Shown piece after piece: positions 48,290-56,613 of a stretch of DNA of 64,000 nt. Origin of the DNA: Deinococcus actinosclerus. GTDB lineage: Bacteria > Deinococcota > Deinococci > Deinococcales > Deinococcaceae. The notes under the pieces are model-generated. The model worked only from the letters and a program-made list of their open reading frames with translations, made no database searches and was not told where the DNA came from. How positions within the stretch are numbered: position 1 is the first letter of the stretch; each line of letters starts with the position of its first letter. Made by a program: the position numbers and the translations under genes. The stretch is taken from assembly GCF_001507665.1 (NCBI RefSeq), contig NZ_CP013910.1, positions 408,001 through 472,000 on the forward strand, in the 5' to 3' direction.

Positions 48290-49623
48290 TTCTCGACCAA
48301 TACGGCCAACCCGTGACCGCGCGCCACGAAGACGCGCAGGACATGCAGGGCGGCTGGCAACTCACGGGCGGCATCGGCGGTCCAGTCACCCTCCCGCAGC
48401 AGGTGCGCCTGCTGGGCGCCCTCTCCCGGGCCGACACGCAGCGTGCGGCCGTCGTGGCGTGGTACCTCAACCCCCTCCTGTACGGCGCTATCGAAGTCAT
48501 CAAGAGCTTCGTGCTGGGCACGTCCGTCACATACGGGGATCACCCGGACAAGACCGTGCAGGCCGTCATGGAGGAATTCTGGGCCGCCAACAGCTTCGAC
48601 ACCCTGATCGAACGGTGGTTCACGGAACACCTCCTGCTGGGCGAGAACCTGACCATCTGGCCGGATCCGAAGCGCTTCACCCGGCGTGACCAGGCCGCCC
48701 GGATCGGGCAGTACGGCGTGATCGATGGGCAGTTGAAGTTCACGACCGCGCCAGGCCTGCCCGACGTCGTCGAGAGCATCGGTATTGCCGGGAAGCGCAC
48801 CCTCCGCGAGGGTGAGTACGTCTGGTCCGCCCACGACAGCCTCCTGAACGACGTGCGCGGCTGGCCCGCCGTGGGCCGCGCGCTGGGACCGGCCCTGGCG
48901 TACCTGAACTTCATCAACGCCCGCACGAAGGTGCACGAGCTGGCCAGCCGGATCAACGCGGTGTACTACGCCTTCGCGAAGGACGAGAAGGAACTGAACG
49001 CCAAAGCGGGCCGCTTCCGAAACGTCCCCAGGAACGGCGCCGTGCTGACCCTGGCGCAGAACGCTGAGGGCAAGCGCGAGGAGTTCGACTTCCACATCCC
49101 GGACCTGAAGGCGCAGGACTCCGCGGTCGACGCGAAGCTGATCAAGCAACTGCTCGCCGTGGCCCTGGGCCTCCCAGAGCACTACCTCGCCGAGGGTGGA
49201 GGCGTGACCCGCACAACGGCGGACAGCATGGGCGAACCCGCCCGCAAGAGCTTCCAGCGCCGGCAGCGCACCGTGTGGAACTGGCTGCAGGCCACCTTCC
49301 GGACCGAACTCACCCGGCGGTATCCGGATGGCACCTTCACCACCAAGAAGGGGAGCCGCAAGCGCGTGTCCGCTGCGCAGGTCGAATTCCCCTTCAACTT
49401 CCCCAGCCTGCAGAACGAGGACCTCACCGCCCTGATCGCCAAGATCAACCTCGTCGCCCGCGAGGGCCTGGCCAGCCGTCAGACCATGACCGCCGAGCTG
49501 GGCTACGACCCAGCCGCAGAGGTGGAGAAGCTGGCCAGCGAGGCCAAGGAGGCAGAGACGAATGGACCGGAAGCCGACCCGAAAGCCAAAAAGCCAACCG
49601 CCGACCCCAAAGCCAGTCAATGA
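48286..49623 (+). CDS. phage portal protein
   Basis: A 445-residue portal forming the dodecameric DNA gate. Its position after terL, length, and internal segments (WYLNPLLYGAIEVIKSF, HELASRINAVYYAF, QLLAVALGLPEHYLAEGGG) fit the HK97-like portal superfamily. The last 40 residues are a Glu/Lys/Pro-rich tail overlapped by a small gene in another frame. The GTG start follows AAGGAGGTGACTG and overlaps the terL stop (GTGA). Confidence 0.88.
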   Translation: MILDQYGQPVTARHEDAQDMQGGWQLTGGIGGPVTLPQQVRLLGALSRADTQRAAVVAWYLNPLLYGAIEVIKSFVLGTSVTYGDHPDKTVQAVMEEFWAANSFDTLIERWFTEHLLLGENLTIWPDPKRFTRRDQAARIGQYGVIDGQLKFTTAPGLPDVVESIGIAGKRTLREGEYVWSAHDSLLNDVRGWPAVGRALGPALAYLNFINARTKVHELASRINAVYYAFAKDEKELNAKAGRFRNVPRNGAVLTLAQNAEGKREEFDFHIPDLKAQDSAVDAKLIKQLLAVALGLPEHYLAEGGGVTRTTADSMGEPARKSFQRRQRTVWNWLQATFRTELTRRYPDGTFTTKKGSRKRVSAAQVEFPFNFPSLQNEDLTALIAKINLVAREGLASRQTMTAELGYDPAAEVEKLASEAKEAETNGPEADPKAKKPTADPKASQ

Positions 49624-49714
49624 CCAGGAAGCCCCGCCGGAGCACTTCCCCGCCCGCCGTCACCCGGAACTCAAACCGGGTGAAGTCCTGATGCAGGACA
49701 AGGAGCGAACATGA
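49562..49714 (+). CDS. small overlapping phage protein, 50 aa
   Basis: In a frame shifted from the portal, an ATG with GGAGG 10 nt upstream opens a 50-codon frame that crosses the portal stop and ends in an ATGA overlap with the protease gene. The C-terminal half (PPEHFPARRHPELKPGEVLM) looks protein-like and would fill an otherwise empty 90-bp gap. Confidence 0.45.
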   Translation: MDRKPTRKPKSQPPTPKPVNDQEAPPEHFPARRHPELKPGEVLMQDKERT

Positions 49715-50784
49715 CAGACCAGCGCACCCGCAGCCCCACCACGCCCGACGGCATCCTCCGAGATGCCGTCGAATCCTTTGACCTGCAGCCCATGCAGGAC
49801 GCCGACGCTGGGAAGCCCCGCCGGATCAGTGGTGTCGCGAAGGAAGCCGACAAGGTCAACCTGAACCGGCGCTTCTTCAGTCTCGCTGTCCTGACCGGCA
49901 TGTGTGCCGCCGCGCAGGACGCCCTGAAGACCGGCGAACTGTACGGCCTGGTCCAGCACCCCGACCCCTGGTACGAAGGCCCCAAAGGCCTGATCCAGAA
50001 CGTGGGCGTCAAGTACGACCGCCTCTGGATGGACGGCACGCTGCTGCGCTTCGAAGGCGTGGTCGTGGCCACCACGCAGGGCCGGGACCTTCAGGCCGTG
50101 CTGGACGCCGGGGTCAAGGTCGGGATGAGCACCAATGTGCGTGGCAGCGCCCGGTACCTGCCGGCCAAGGAAGTGGATCCGGAGTGGCCGGATCCGGAGG
50201 AAACCATTCAGGTCGTCAATGACGACGCGCGCCTCGTCACGATCGACGCCGTGATGGGACCAGCCGACCTCGCTGGGGAGCTGAACGCGGCCGACAGCGT
50301 CAGGGAGGAGGATCACGTGAAAGACCTTGCGGAACTGAAAGCGAAGTACCCCGCGCTGTACGACCAGGCCGTCGCGGCTGGCAAGCAGGAAGCCGGGGCC
50401 AACAGCCTGGAAGACCAGCTGGCCACGGAGCGGAAGGCCCGCCTGGATCTGGAGAAGAAGATCCGGGATGACGGCCGCCGCGCCATCGCCACGAAAGCCC
50501 TGGCGGACGCGAAGCTGCCCAAGCTGGGCAAGTCCGGGGACATCGACCTGGACGCCCGCTTCGAGAAGCGCGTGATTGACGCGGCGCTGCGCATGGATAG
50601 CGACGAGGAAGCCCAGGCGGAAGTCACCGCCCTGATTGCGGAACGTGGCGATAAGACCGGCGCCGCGCAGGACGAGGCGAACAACCCCGGACTGGACACC
50701 ACGGCCACCGTGCAGGACGGCAAGAAGACCACCGGCAAGAGCCGCAGCACCTTCAGCGCGGCCCGCCGCTCGTTCGGCCTGTAA
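49711..50784 (+). CDS. prohead protease fused to scaffold domain
   Basis: A 357-residue protein. Residues about 35-190 match the herpes/T4-gp21-type prohead protease fold: His in LVQHPDPWYEG and a Ser in VKVGMSTNVRGSA, the pattern VGxS followed by a glycine loop. After about residue 200 the chain becomes a charged coiled coil (SLEDQLATERKARLDLEKKI) with a basic tail, typical of scaffolds cleaved out of the prohead. The single polypeptide therefore builds and matures the capsid. Confidence 0.78.
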   Translation: MTDQRTRSPTTPDGILRDAVESFDLQPMQDADAGKPRRISGVAKEADKVNLNRRFFSLAVLTGMCAAAQDALKTGELYGLVQHPDPWYEGPKGLIQNVGVKYDRLWMDGTLLRFEGVVVATTQGRDLQAVLDAGVKVGMSTNVRGSARYLPAKEVDPEWPDPEETIQVVNDDARLVTIDAVMGPADLAGELNAADSVREEDHVKDLAELKAKYPALYDQAVAAGKQEAGANSLEDQLATERKARLDLEKKIRDDGRRAIATKALADAKLPKLGKSGDIDLDARFEKRVIDAALRMDSDEEAQAEVTALIAERGDKTGAAQDEANNPGLDTTATVQDGKKTTGKSRSTFSAARRSFGL

Positions 50785-50828
50785 CCCCGGCCCTTCACCC
50801 TCACACCACCCCATAGGAGGGGCACACC

Positions 50829-51215
50829 ATGGCGAAGAACCTCAACCGCACCGCGAAAGGCAACATCAGCCTCGCGATGCCCGTCCCCGCCGGCACGAAG
50901 AGCGGCGACGTCGTCCTGATCAACACCAAGGGCCTCAAGGGCTGGGCGCAGACCGACCGCGCCACCGCTACCACCGTCGCGGACGGCACCGCCGCCCCTG
51001 GTCTCGCCGACGGGCAGGCCACCGTCGAGCTGATCGGCATCAGCACCAGCGTGAACCTGCCCGTCGCTGGAGCTGGCTCGGCAGGCGACAAGGTCTACAA
51101 GGTCGCGGCGGACGGCACGTACAGCGGCGTCGCCAGCGGCAACGCCCTGATCGGGTACGCACTGGCCGACTGGACGGACGGCAAGGTCACGCCCGTCGGC
51201 CTCACCAACGCCTGA
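50829..51215 (+). CDS. capsid decoration (DUF2190-like) protein
   Basis: A 128-residue beta-rich protein between protease and major capsid. Repeated short strands and turns (GDVVLINTKGLKGWAQ, then GDKVYKVAADGTYSG) and the position match head-stabilising or cement proteins of the DUF2190 kind. A GGAGGGGCACACC site precedes the ATG. It would bind the expanded capsid surface. Confidence 0.72.
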   Translation: MAKNLNRTAKGNISLAMPVPAGTKSGDVVLINTKGLKGWAQTDRATATTVADGTAAPGLADGQATVELIGISTSVNLPVAGAGSAGDKVYKVAADGTYSGVASGNALIGYALADWTDGKVTPVGLTNA

Positions 51216-51235
51216 CCGGCCCTCACCCCCTCACC

Positions 51236-51260
51236 GCCCGGCCTGAACGCCGGGCTTCTT
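51236..51260 (+). terminator. hairpin between decoration and capsid genes
   Basis: GCCCGGC and GCCGGGC pair around six bases, then TTCTT. It may reduce read-through or stabilise mRNA ends before the highly expressed capsid gene. Confidence 0.6.
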
Positions 51261-51282
51261 CATGCCCCAAGGAGGGCCATTC

Positions 51283-52455
51283 ATGTCCAAGACCCTGCTC
51301 CTCAAGATGCAGCTCGCCGAAGCCAAGGGCGAGATTCCCACCGGCACCGCGCAGGCCGCCACCGACGCCGTGATCGTCGAGGCGGGCACCCGCGCGTTCT
51401 ACCAGGGCTACCACGGCGCGCAGAACGTGGCCGACGCGTACACCGCCGTCCGCGCTGAGCGCGCCACGCTGAGTGACGCCCAGGTCGAAGCGCAGGTCGA
51501 GTCGCTCGCTGACGAGTTCATCGACAGCATCGGCCCCCTGATGGCCGCGCAGCGCCTCACCGACACGCACACCACCAGCGACCTGCCGCTGGCCCTGGCC
51601 AACCTGCGCCAGCGCACGCTGCTGCCCGCGTACCAGGGGCCGATCAGCAACTGGCGGTCCTTCGCCCGCGTGATCACCGTGCCGGACTTCAAGACCATCC
51701 GCACGATGCGCCTCAGCGAGATGGGCGAACTGGCCCTGCGTCCCGAGAAGGAAGACGTCCAGTACGCCACCTTCAGCGAGGCTGAGGGCGGGTACCGCGT
51801 CGCGAACTACGAGAAGGCCCTGGCCTACACGTGGGAGATGAGCCAGAACGACGAGGTGGGTGTCTTCACGCGCGGCCTGGAAAGCCTGGGCCGCGGCGCC
51901 GGACGCACGGAAGCCATCGTGGTGTTCAAAGCCATCCTCGACGGCCTGAGCAGCGGGAAGATCACCGTGGCCGGGGACGGCTCTGGCGCGCCCACCATCG
52001 ACACCATCAAGAAGCTGCGCGCCAAGTTCGCTGCCCGAACTTTCAAGGATGGGGACGGCAACGACTTGGAGTACGGCGTCGACATCACTGACATCATCTT
52101 CGGCACGGCCAACCGGGACGCGTTCAACCTGGCGAACACTCAGGAGTACGAGGACGCCCGCAGCGGCCGCACCCCGAACATCCTGCGTGGTGCGTTCACA
52201 CTGCACCTCGAGCGCCTGTGGAGCCGCGTGTTCGGTCAGGATTACGTGGCGTTCGACCGCATGGTCGACTGGCTGGAAGTGGCGTTCCTGGAAGGCTTCG
52301 CGGGCGGGCCGCTGACGTACACGGAGATGCCCACCACCCGCGAGTACCAGGATCAGGGCAGCTTCCGGAACCACAGCTTCGCGGTGAAGGTCGGTCACGT
52401 GCTGGGCGCCCGCGTCGTGGACCCGAACGGTGCCGTGCTCGTGCAGGGCAGCTGA
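51283..52455 (+). CDS. major capsid protein
   Basis: A 390-residue protein after the protease/scaffold and decoration genes. It has an N-terminal helical delta-like region (LSDAQVEAQVESLADEFIDS), a central RVITVPDFKTIRTMRLSEMG segment and beta-rich C-terminus with GPLTYTEMPTTREYQD, consistent with the Mu-gpT/HK97-fold capsid type. A strong AAGGAGGGCCATTC site precedes the ATG, fitting high expression. The capsid call depends mostly on position and length. Confidence 0.82.
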   Translation: MSKTLLLKMQLAEAKGEIPTGTAQAATDAVIVEAGTRAFYQGYHGAQNVADAYTAVRAERATLSDAQVEAQVESLADEFIDSIGPLMAAQRLTDTHTTSDLPLALANLRQRTLLPAYQGPISNWRSFARVITVPDFKTIRTMRLSEMGELALRPEKEDVQYATFSEAEGGYRVANYEKALAYTWEMSQNDEVGVFTRGLESLGRGAGRTEAIVVFKAILDGLSSGKITVAGDGSGAPTIDTIKKLRAKFAARTFKDGDGNDLEYGVDITDIIFGTANRDAFNLANTQEYEDARSGRTPNILRGAFTLHLERLWSRVFGQDYVAFDRMVDWLEVAFLEGFAGGPLTYTEMPTTREYQDQGSFRNHSFAVKVGHVLGARVVDPNGAVLVQGS

Positions 52456-52470
52456 GCGAGGGGGTGACCC

Positions 52471-52851
52471 ATGGCCCTGAGCGCAGATGACCTGAAGCGG
52501 TTACGGGTGCTGGTCACCCCCGCCGCCTGGGCCGCCCACGAGGCCCTGGACTCCGCTGAGCAGGTGGATGCCGAGCTGGCCTTCGAGGTGCACGGCGACG
52601 TGCGGCTCGTGGCGGCCGACATCCTCGAAACGGTGTGCCTGAAGGCGCGCGGCGCGGCGCTCACGGCCCCCGGCAAGAAGCGCTTCAAGATCGAGGGCAT
52701 CGAGATCGAGAAGGCGGCTACCGGGACGGTCAGTGCCGCGAACGCCGATGCATGGTGCACGCTGGCCGGACGCCTGCGTGATCAGGCCGCCGGGAGTGGC
52801 GTTCCCGCCCCCACGCTGGTGGGCTGGGATGACAGCGAGGTGTGGCCATGA
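52471..52851 (+). CDS. head-tail connector-type protein
   Basis: A 126-residue helical protein directly after the capsid gene, the usual place of the adaptor that docks on the portal. Segments LSADDLKRLRVLVTPAAW and FEVHGDVRLVAADILETV are amphipathic helices. Its stop overlaps the next ATG (ATGA). Family not certain. Confidence 0.6.
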   Translation: MALSADDLKRLRVLVTPAAWAAHEALDSAEQVDAELAFEVHGDVRLVAADILETVCLKARGAALTAPGKKRFKIEGIEIEKAATGTVSAANADAWCTLAGRLRDQAAGSGVPAPTLVGWDDSEVWP

Positions 52852-53258
52852 CGGGTGCACTCACCCTTGAGATTCAACAGCTCCTCAAGCCGGAGCTGGA
52901 CGAACTATTCGAGGACCTTGGGCACGATCTGATCGTCGTGCGCGGTGGCAGTAATACCGCGTGGAATCAGAGCAGCGACCCAGGCGCGGGCATCAACGTG
53001 CGGGGCCTGCTGATGCCCGCCAGTCAACGGCGCCGCGCCAGCACGCCCGCCGGGCTGCCCGTGCCTGACTGGGTGGCGTACCTGCCGTACATGCCCGATC
53101 TGGGCACACCTGGGTGGCACCTCACGTACGAGGGCCGCGCGTACTACCCGACCGCTGACGCTGAGAACGCAGGCGGGCAGGGCGTCGTGTGGATCGTGCC
53201 ACTCGCAAGTCCTGGGGAGGTCACAGATGGCCCAAGTGAACCCGGCTGGACTGGCTAA
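52848..53258 (+). CDS. head-closure / neck-like protein
   Basis: A 136-residue protein with a helical start (LTLEIQQLLKPELDELFEDL) and a beta-rich remainder (WHLTYEGRAYYPTADAE). In siphoviruses a stopper protein sits here. It overlaps the next gene by 32 bp. The assignment is positional. Confidence 0.55.
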   Translation: MTGALTLEIQQLLKPELDELFEDLGHDLIVVRGGSNTAWNQSSDPGAGINVRGLLMPASQRRRASTPAGLPVPDWVAYLPYMPDLGTPGWHLTYEGRAYYPTADAENAGGQGVVWIVPLASPGEVTDGPSEPGWTG

Positions 53259-53613
53259 GCTGCGTGCCCGCCTGACCCCCCTGGCCCTGGCCGGTGCACA
53301 GGCGGCTGCGGACGTCGCCCGCGAGAAGCTCAGCGGTCCCGGCAGTGGCCGGCAGCACGCCCGGCTGCCCAACCGGTCCAGCGCGGAGGGCGAGTACCCC
53401 GCTGAGCAGAGCAGCCGCCTGCGGGACAGCCTGGGCGCCGAGGGGGCCGGGAGCCTGCGCGCCCGCTGGGGTGCCCTGCGCAACGTCCCCGGGTACGTCA
53501 TGGCGCTGCACTTCAAACCCCCGGACATGGGCGGGCGCCCCTTCATGGACGACCTGCTGCAGGACCGGGACGTGCACCGCGCCGTCCGCACAGCCATGGG
53601 GGTGAAACCGTGA
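53227..53613 (+). CDS. neck / minor tail protein (HK97 gp10-like)
   Basis: A 128-residue protein with an N-terminal helix (LAKLRARLTPLALAGAQAAA), a middle RDSLGAEGAG segment and a C-terminal PDMGGRPFMDDLLQDRDVH, the RPF motif and order typical of HK97 gp10-type tail terminator neighbours. It starts inside the preceding gene. Confidence 0.68.
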   Translation: MAQVNPAGLAKLRARLTPLALAGAQAAADVAREKLSGPGSGRQHARLPNRSSAEGEYPAEQSSRLRDSLGAEGAGSLRARWGALRNVPGYVMALHFKPPDMGGRPFMDDLLQDRDVHRAVRTAMGVKP

Positions 53614-53825
53614 GGGTCTACGTCGCCACCGCACAGTGCCCTGTCTGTGAACCCGACAGCTGCGTCGTGCTGCGCATGGATGAGCAGGCTGTCACCATCC
53701 TCGCCCTCGACCAAACCCGGCAGGTCATTCCCGCCGCGCAGTTCCACCACTGGTATGAGCCCTACCGAGGTCGCCCATTCACCGTGGATGCCCACGGCAC
53801 GGTGGTGTACCAGGAGCCCCCGTGA
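53610..53825 (+). CDS. hypothetical phage protein, 71 aa
   Basis: Coupled on both sides by ATGA/GTGA overlaps. CPVC followed by CVVL suggests a small metal or disulfide site. The remainder is beta-rich. No family recognised. Confidence 0.6.
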   Translation: MRVYVATAQCPVCEPDSCVVLRMDEQAVTILALDQTRQVIPAAQFHHWYEPYRGRPFTVDAHGTVVYQEPP

Positions 53826-54226
53826 ACGCCGCCCAGGCCCTCGCGCAGCTGTTCCCGACCCTCGTGCCCGTCCGGGACATCCACGAGGCCCGGCCCACCC
53901 CGCTCCCCACCGGTGCGTTCTGGGTGATCAGCGAGATCACGGACGCCGCCCGCCGCGACTACTACCCGGAAGTGGGCGGCGCGCGCCCCCAGGAGCGCAC
54001 CCTGACGCTCCTGATCACCCTGTACGGCAAGGAAGGCTGGAAGCTCAGCGACCTGCGCCCCATCTGGCAGGCCGCCCGCGCTGGCCTCGCCAACCTCGTC
54101 ACCGAACACCCCGGCTACCCGCCCCTGCGCGGCATCACCCGGGGCGCCGTCCTGCCCCCCACCCCAGACAGCGACACGCGCCGCCCCCTGGCCGCCGTGC
54201 GACTCATCTGCGTGTACATCGAGTAA
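53822..54226 (+). CDS. tail completion (tail terminator-like) protein
   Basis: A 134-residue protein with helical start (AAQALAQLFPTLVPVRDI), FWVISEITD and a closing strand RRPLAAVRLICVYIE, the profile of proteins that cap the tail tube. It lies immediately before the tube genes. The GTG start overlaps the preceding stop. Assignment by profile and position. Confidence 0.6.
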   Translation: MNAAQALAQLFPTLVPVRDIHEARPTPLPTGAFWVISEITDAARRDYYPEVGGARPQERTLTLLITLYGKEGWKLSDLRPIWQAARAGLANLVTEHPGYPPLRGITRGAVLPPTPDSDTRRPLAAVRLICVYIE

Positions 54227-54249
54227 ATCCACCCCTGGAGGGAACCACC

Positions 54250-54447
54250 ATGACCAAGACCGACGCCACGCCCAGCACCCCCGTCGTCAAGCCCAGGAAG
54301 GACAACAAGGGCAACAGCTACTACAGCGAGGAGGTGAACGGGCAGCACAAGGTGTACCTCACCACCAAGGACGGCCGCCAGCTGGAAAACACCGCCGACA
54401 CCGCCGACGAGGCGTACCAGAACATCCTCACCTACCTCAAGAGCTAA
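54250..54447 (+). CDS. small phage tail-region protein, 65 aa
   Basis: GGAGGGAACCACC precedes an ATG that opens a 65-codon frame: a Thr/Pro-rich start and a charged, Lys/Asp/Thr-rich body (VNGQHKVYLTTKDGRQLE). The codon use and ribosome site support it. No family recognised. Confidence 0.6.
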   Translation: MTKTDATPSTPVVKPRKDNKGNSYYSEEVNGQHKVYLTTKDGRQLENTADTADEAYQNILTYLKS

Positions 54448-54518
54448 GCGCGCCCGCGCCGGCCACCCGCCCCTCACCCGCCCCCACCTGACGTGGGGGC
54501 GTTCCCCTGGAGGAACCC

Positions 54519-55019
54519 ATGCCCACCGCCGCCACTGATCCCGGATTCGTCGCGCTCGATACCGTCGCCGTCCGCAAGCAGCTCGACTACCTGCTCATCG
54601 CCGTGAAAACCCCGGGCGTCACCACGCCCGTGTTCGAACGCGTCAGCCTCGTCGCGGAACTGGGCGCGTTCGCCAAGAACGTCCAGACGAGCGAACTGCC
54701 GCTGTTCGTCGAGGCTGACGGCAGCACCCCCACCCTGCGCGCCACGCAGGACAACGGGGGCACCATCCCCTTCGCCACCGCGTCCGGCGCGAGCAACCCC
54801 CTCACCAAGAAGCTGATCGCCGCCGCGAAGAACGGCTGGCCCGTCGCGTTCAAGAGCATGTACCACAGCGCGGGCGTGCGCGTGTACGGCAACGGCACCA
54901 TCGGCGACCGCGGCATCCAGGGTGACGCCACCGCGATCCCCACCTGGGGCTTCGACCTGAACGTCATCAACTACCGGTACGTCGACACCAGCAACAACTA
55001 CATCGACGACAACGCCTAA
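54519..55019 (+). CDS. tail tube protein (major tail protein candidate)
   Basis: A 166-residue beta-rich protein (FERVSLVAELGAF, VRVYGNGTIGDRG, WGFDLNVINYRYV). It is preceded by GGAGGAACCC, lies between completion proteins and chaperones, and is separately spaced, as expected for the abundant tube subunit. Length is at the lower end for siphovirus tubes. Confidence 0.62.
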   Translation: MPTAATDPGFVALDTVAVRKQLDYLLIAVKTPGVTTPVFERVSLVAELGAFAKNVQTSELPLFVEADGSTPTLRATQDNGGTIPFATASGASNPLTKKLIAAAKNGWPVAFKSMYHSAGVRVYGNGTIGDRGIQGDATAIPTWGFDLNVINYRYVDTSNNYIDDNA

Positions 55020-55024
55020 AACTC

Positions 55025-55243
55025 GTGGACACCCTGACACTCACCGCGCGGGGCTGCAGCGTCACGCTGTTCGCCCCGCGCGACGTGCCGGGGGGCGTGG
55101 AGGCGTTCGCGTTCTACGCCACCGCGCCCCTCACGCGCGTCCGCACCCTCATCACCCCCGATAAACGAAGATTTCGCGCGCCTGCCGGTCTCCCCAGTGG
55201 CTTCCGGCTGGGCCGCGTATTTATGCCCCAGGAGGGCGAATGA
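55025..55243 (+). CDS. small phage protein of uncertain status, 72 aa
   Basis: A GTG start without a clear ribosome site opens a frame whose stop overlaps the chaperone ATG (ATGA). The N-terminal part (LTARGCSVTLFAPRD) looks foldable. Coupling is the main support. No family. Confidence 0.45.
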   Translation: MDTLTLTARGCSVTLFAPRDVPGGVEAFAFYATAPLTRVRTLITPDKRRFRAPAGLPSGFRLGRVFMPQEGE

Positions 55244-55590
55244 ACCTTTTGACCGTGCTCGCTGGTACCAGCAAAGACACCTTCACCATTCAGGAGGTCG
55301 TGTTCATGGCCGCGCCCCTGACCATCGCGGAGGTCGCGGAGTACAACGCCCTGCCCACCGTGACCGTCACGGTCGGTGGGGAGGCCCGCGAGCGGATCGC
55401 GGAGGACGCCCGCTGTGAGTTCTGGGCGGACAAGCTGCGCCGCCGCGTGAAGAACCACACGACCGACCCGGCCAGCATTACCGCCGAGTGGTTCATGGAG
55501 CACATGGAATCCAGCCGCCTGCCGCTGCTGGAGCACCTGCTGTTCTACGGTGAGCTGCCCAAGGCGGGTGAGAACACAAAAGCGCGCTGA
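55240..55590 (+). CDS. tail assembly chaperone, gpG-like
   Basis: A 116-residue protein (LTIAEVAEYNALPTVTV start, FMEHMESSRLPLLEHLLFYG helix) lying just upstream of the tape measure region. Two ribosome sites precede two possible starts (55240 and 55306). Near its end the mRNA has ACA-AAA-GCG, where a -1 slip enters the 55614 frame and would extend the protein, as in lambda G/T. Confidence 0.72.
   Translation: MNLLTVLAGTSKDTFTIQEVVFMAAPLTIAEVAEYNALPTVTVTVGGEARERIAEDARCEFWADKLRRRVKNHTTDPASITAEWFMEHMESSRLPLLEHLLFYGELPKAGENTKAR
55576..55582 (+). promoter_or_regulatory. candidate -1 ribosomal frameshift site
   Basis: In frame the codons are ACA AAA GCG. Slippage of AAA by one base gives AAA AGC GCG CTG AGC GAC, entering the downstream open frame nine bases before the stop of the first protein. 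Confidence 0.55.
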
Positions 55591-55613
55591 GCGACCAGGA
55601 ACTCTCGGACCAG

Positions 55614-56063
55614 ATGTACGCCCTGATCGGCGTGACCGGGTACGACCTGCCCACCCTGGCCGCACTGACCATCCCGCAACTGCACTGGCTGATGCGGGGG
55701 CAGGGTCAGATCCTGTACCCCCGGCTGCGCCCGCAGCTGGACGCGAACTGGGCGCACATGGACAAGGACGGCGTGGCGAAGATCCTGCGGGGCCGCGCGG
55801 CGGAACCCCCGCCACCCACGAAGGAGGAACGGGACCGGGCCGAGGCGTACCGCATCGCCCACGCGTTCTACCTGCCCAGCACGCCCGCAGCGGGCACCGC
55901 TCTCGTCCCGAAGGCCGAGCCCATCGCGGGCCTGCCCGTGAGCACCGCGCGCGCCGTCATGGCGTTCGCGGAGGCCGGCGGCTTCCCCGAGAACGTCTGG
56001 GCGGATGACGTGGCGCCCCTGTGGCACCAGATTCAGGCAACGGCCGCACAGGGCACCCCGTAA
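55614..56063 (+). CDS. tail assembly chaperone, gpT-like (probably made as a frameshift fusion)
   Basis: A 149-residue frame containing YDLPTLAALTIPQLHWLMRG and EERDRAEAYRIAHAFYL helices. The ATG has no ribosome site or promoter box, while the frame is open upstream through LSDQELSDQ to the AAA slip site at 55579. It is therefore most likely the T part of a gpG-T fusion that chaperones the tape measure. Confidence 0.65.
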   Translation: MYALIGVTGYDLPTLAALTIPQLHWLMRGQGQILYPRLRPQLDANWAHMDKDGVAKILRGRAAEPPPPTKEERDRAEAYRIAHAFYLPSTPAAGTALVPKAEPIAGLPVSTARAVMAFAEAGGFPENVWADDVAPLWHQIQATAAQGTP

Positions 56064-56072
56064 GCTGGCAGC

Positions 56073-56543
56073 ATGCCCCCCGAACTGGACGCCGAGACGA
56101 AAGCCCGCATTGAAGCGGAAGAGGCGTACCGTGCCCACGTGCGGGCTGAGCGTGCCGCCGGAGTCGAGGCCGCCCCACGGCGGCGCTCGGACCTGCCGCT
56201 CATCCTGGGTATCGCGTTCGCTGTTCTGATCGCCTCTGGCGTGATGTACCAGCTTGCGCCTCCTGGCATGTCCACCGTGCAACGACAGCAGTACAGCTTC
56301 GGGAACTTCGGAGCTGCCTGCCAGCGCCTCGTGCGCGAGCAGCTCAAAGCACCCACCACGGCAGTGTTCAGCAACTACTACACCGATCAGGACGAAGGCC
56401 GCGCCGGGGGAACGTTCCCAACCGGATTCCACTGGACTGGGAGTGTCAGCAGTCAGAACACGTTCGGCGGCATGGTTCGAGCGTCGTTTGCCTGCTCCAC
56501 CCCAGCGGGGAGCGACGCTGTGCAGCTTGACGCCCTGAACTGA
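56073..56543 (+). CDS. membrane-anchored moron inside the tail operon
   Basis: A 156-residue protein. It has a charged N-terminal 38 residues, one membrane helix (LPLILGIAFAVLIASGVMY), then a 100-residue external domain with two Cys (ACQRL, FACST). A TAAGCT box lies 6 nt before the ATG (its TAA is the stop of the preceding gene), and a terminator follows, so it is an independent transcription unit likely expressed in lysogens. Surface location fits superinfection exclusion, but no family is recognised. Confidence 0.7.
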   Translation: MPPELDAETKARIEAEEAYRAHVRAERAAGVEAAPRRRSDLPLILGIAFAVLIASGVMYQLAPPGMSTVQRQQYSFGNFGAACQRLVREQLKAPTTAVFSNYYTDQDEGRAGGTFPTGFHWTGSVSSQNTFGGMVRASFACSTPAGSDAVQLDALN

Positions 56544-56560
56544 AACACCACACCACCCAC

Positions 56561-56585
56561 AGCCCCCGCCCAGCGCGGGGGTTTC
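56561..56585 (+). terminator. terminator after the membrane moron
   Basis: CCCCCGC and GCGGGGG pair around five bases, then GTTTCTC. Confidence 0.8.
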
Positions 56586-56613
56586 TCATTCCGCCCCGCG
56601 CGGGAGGTGAACC

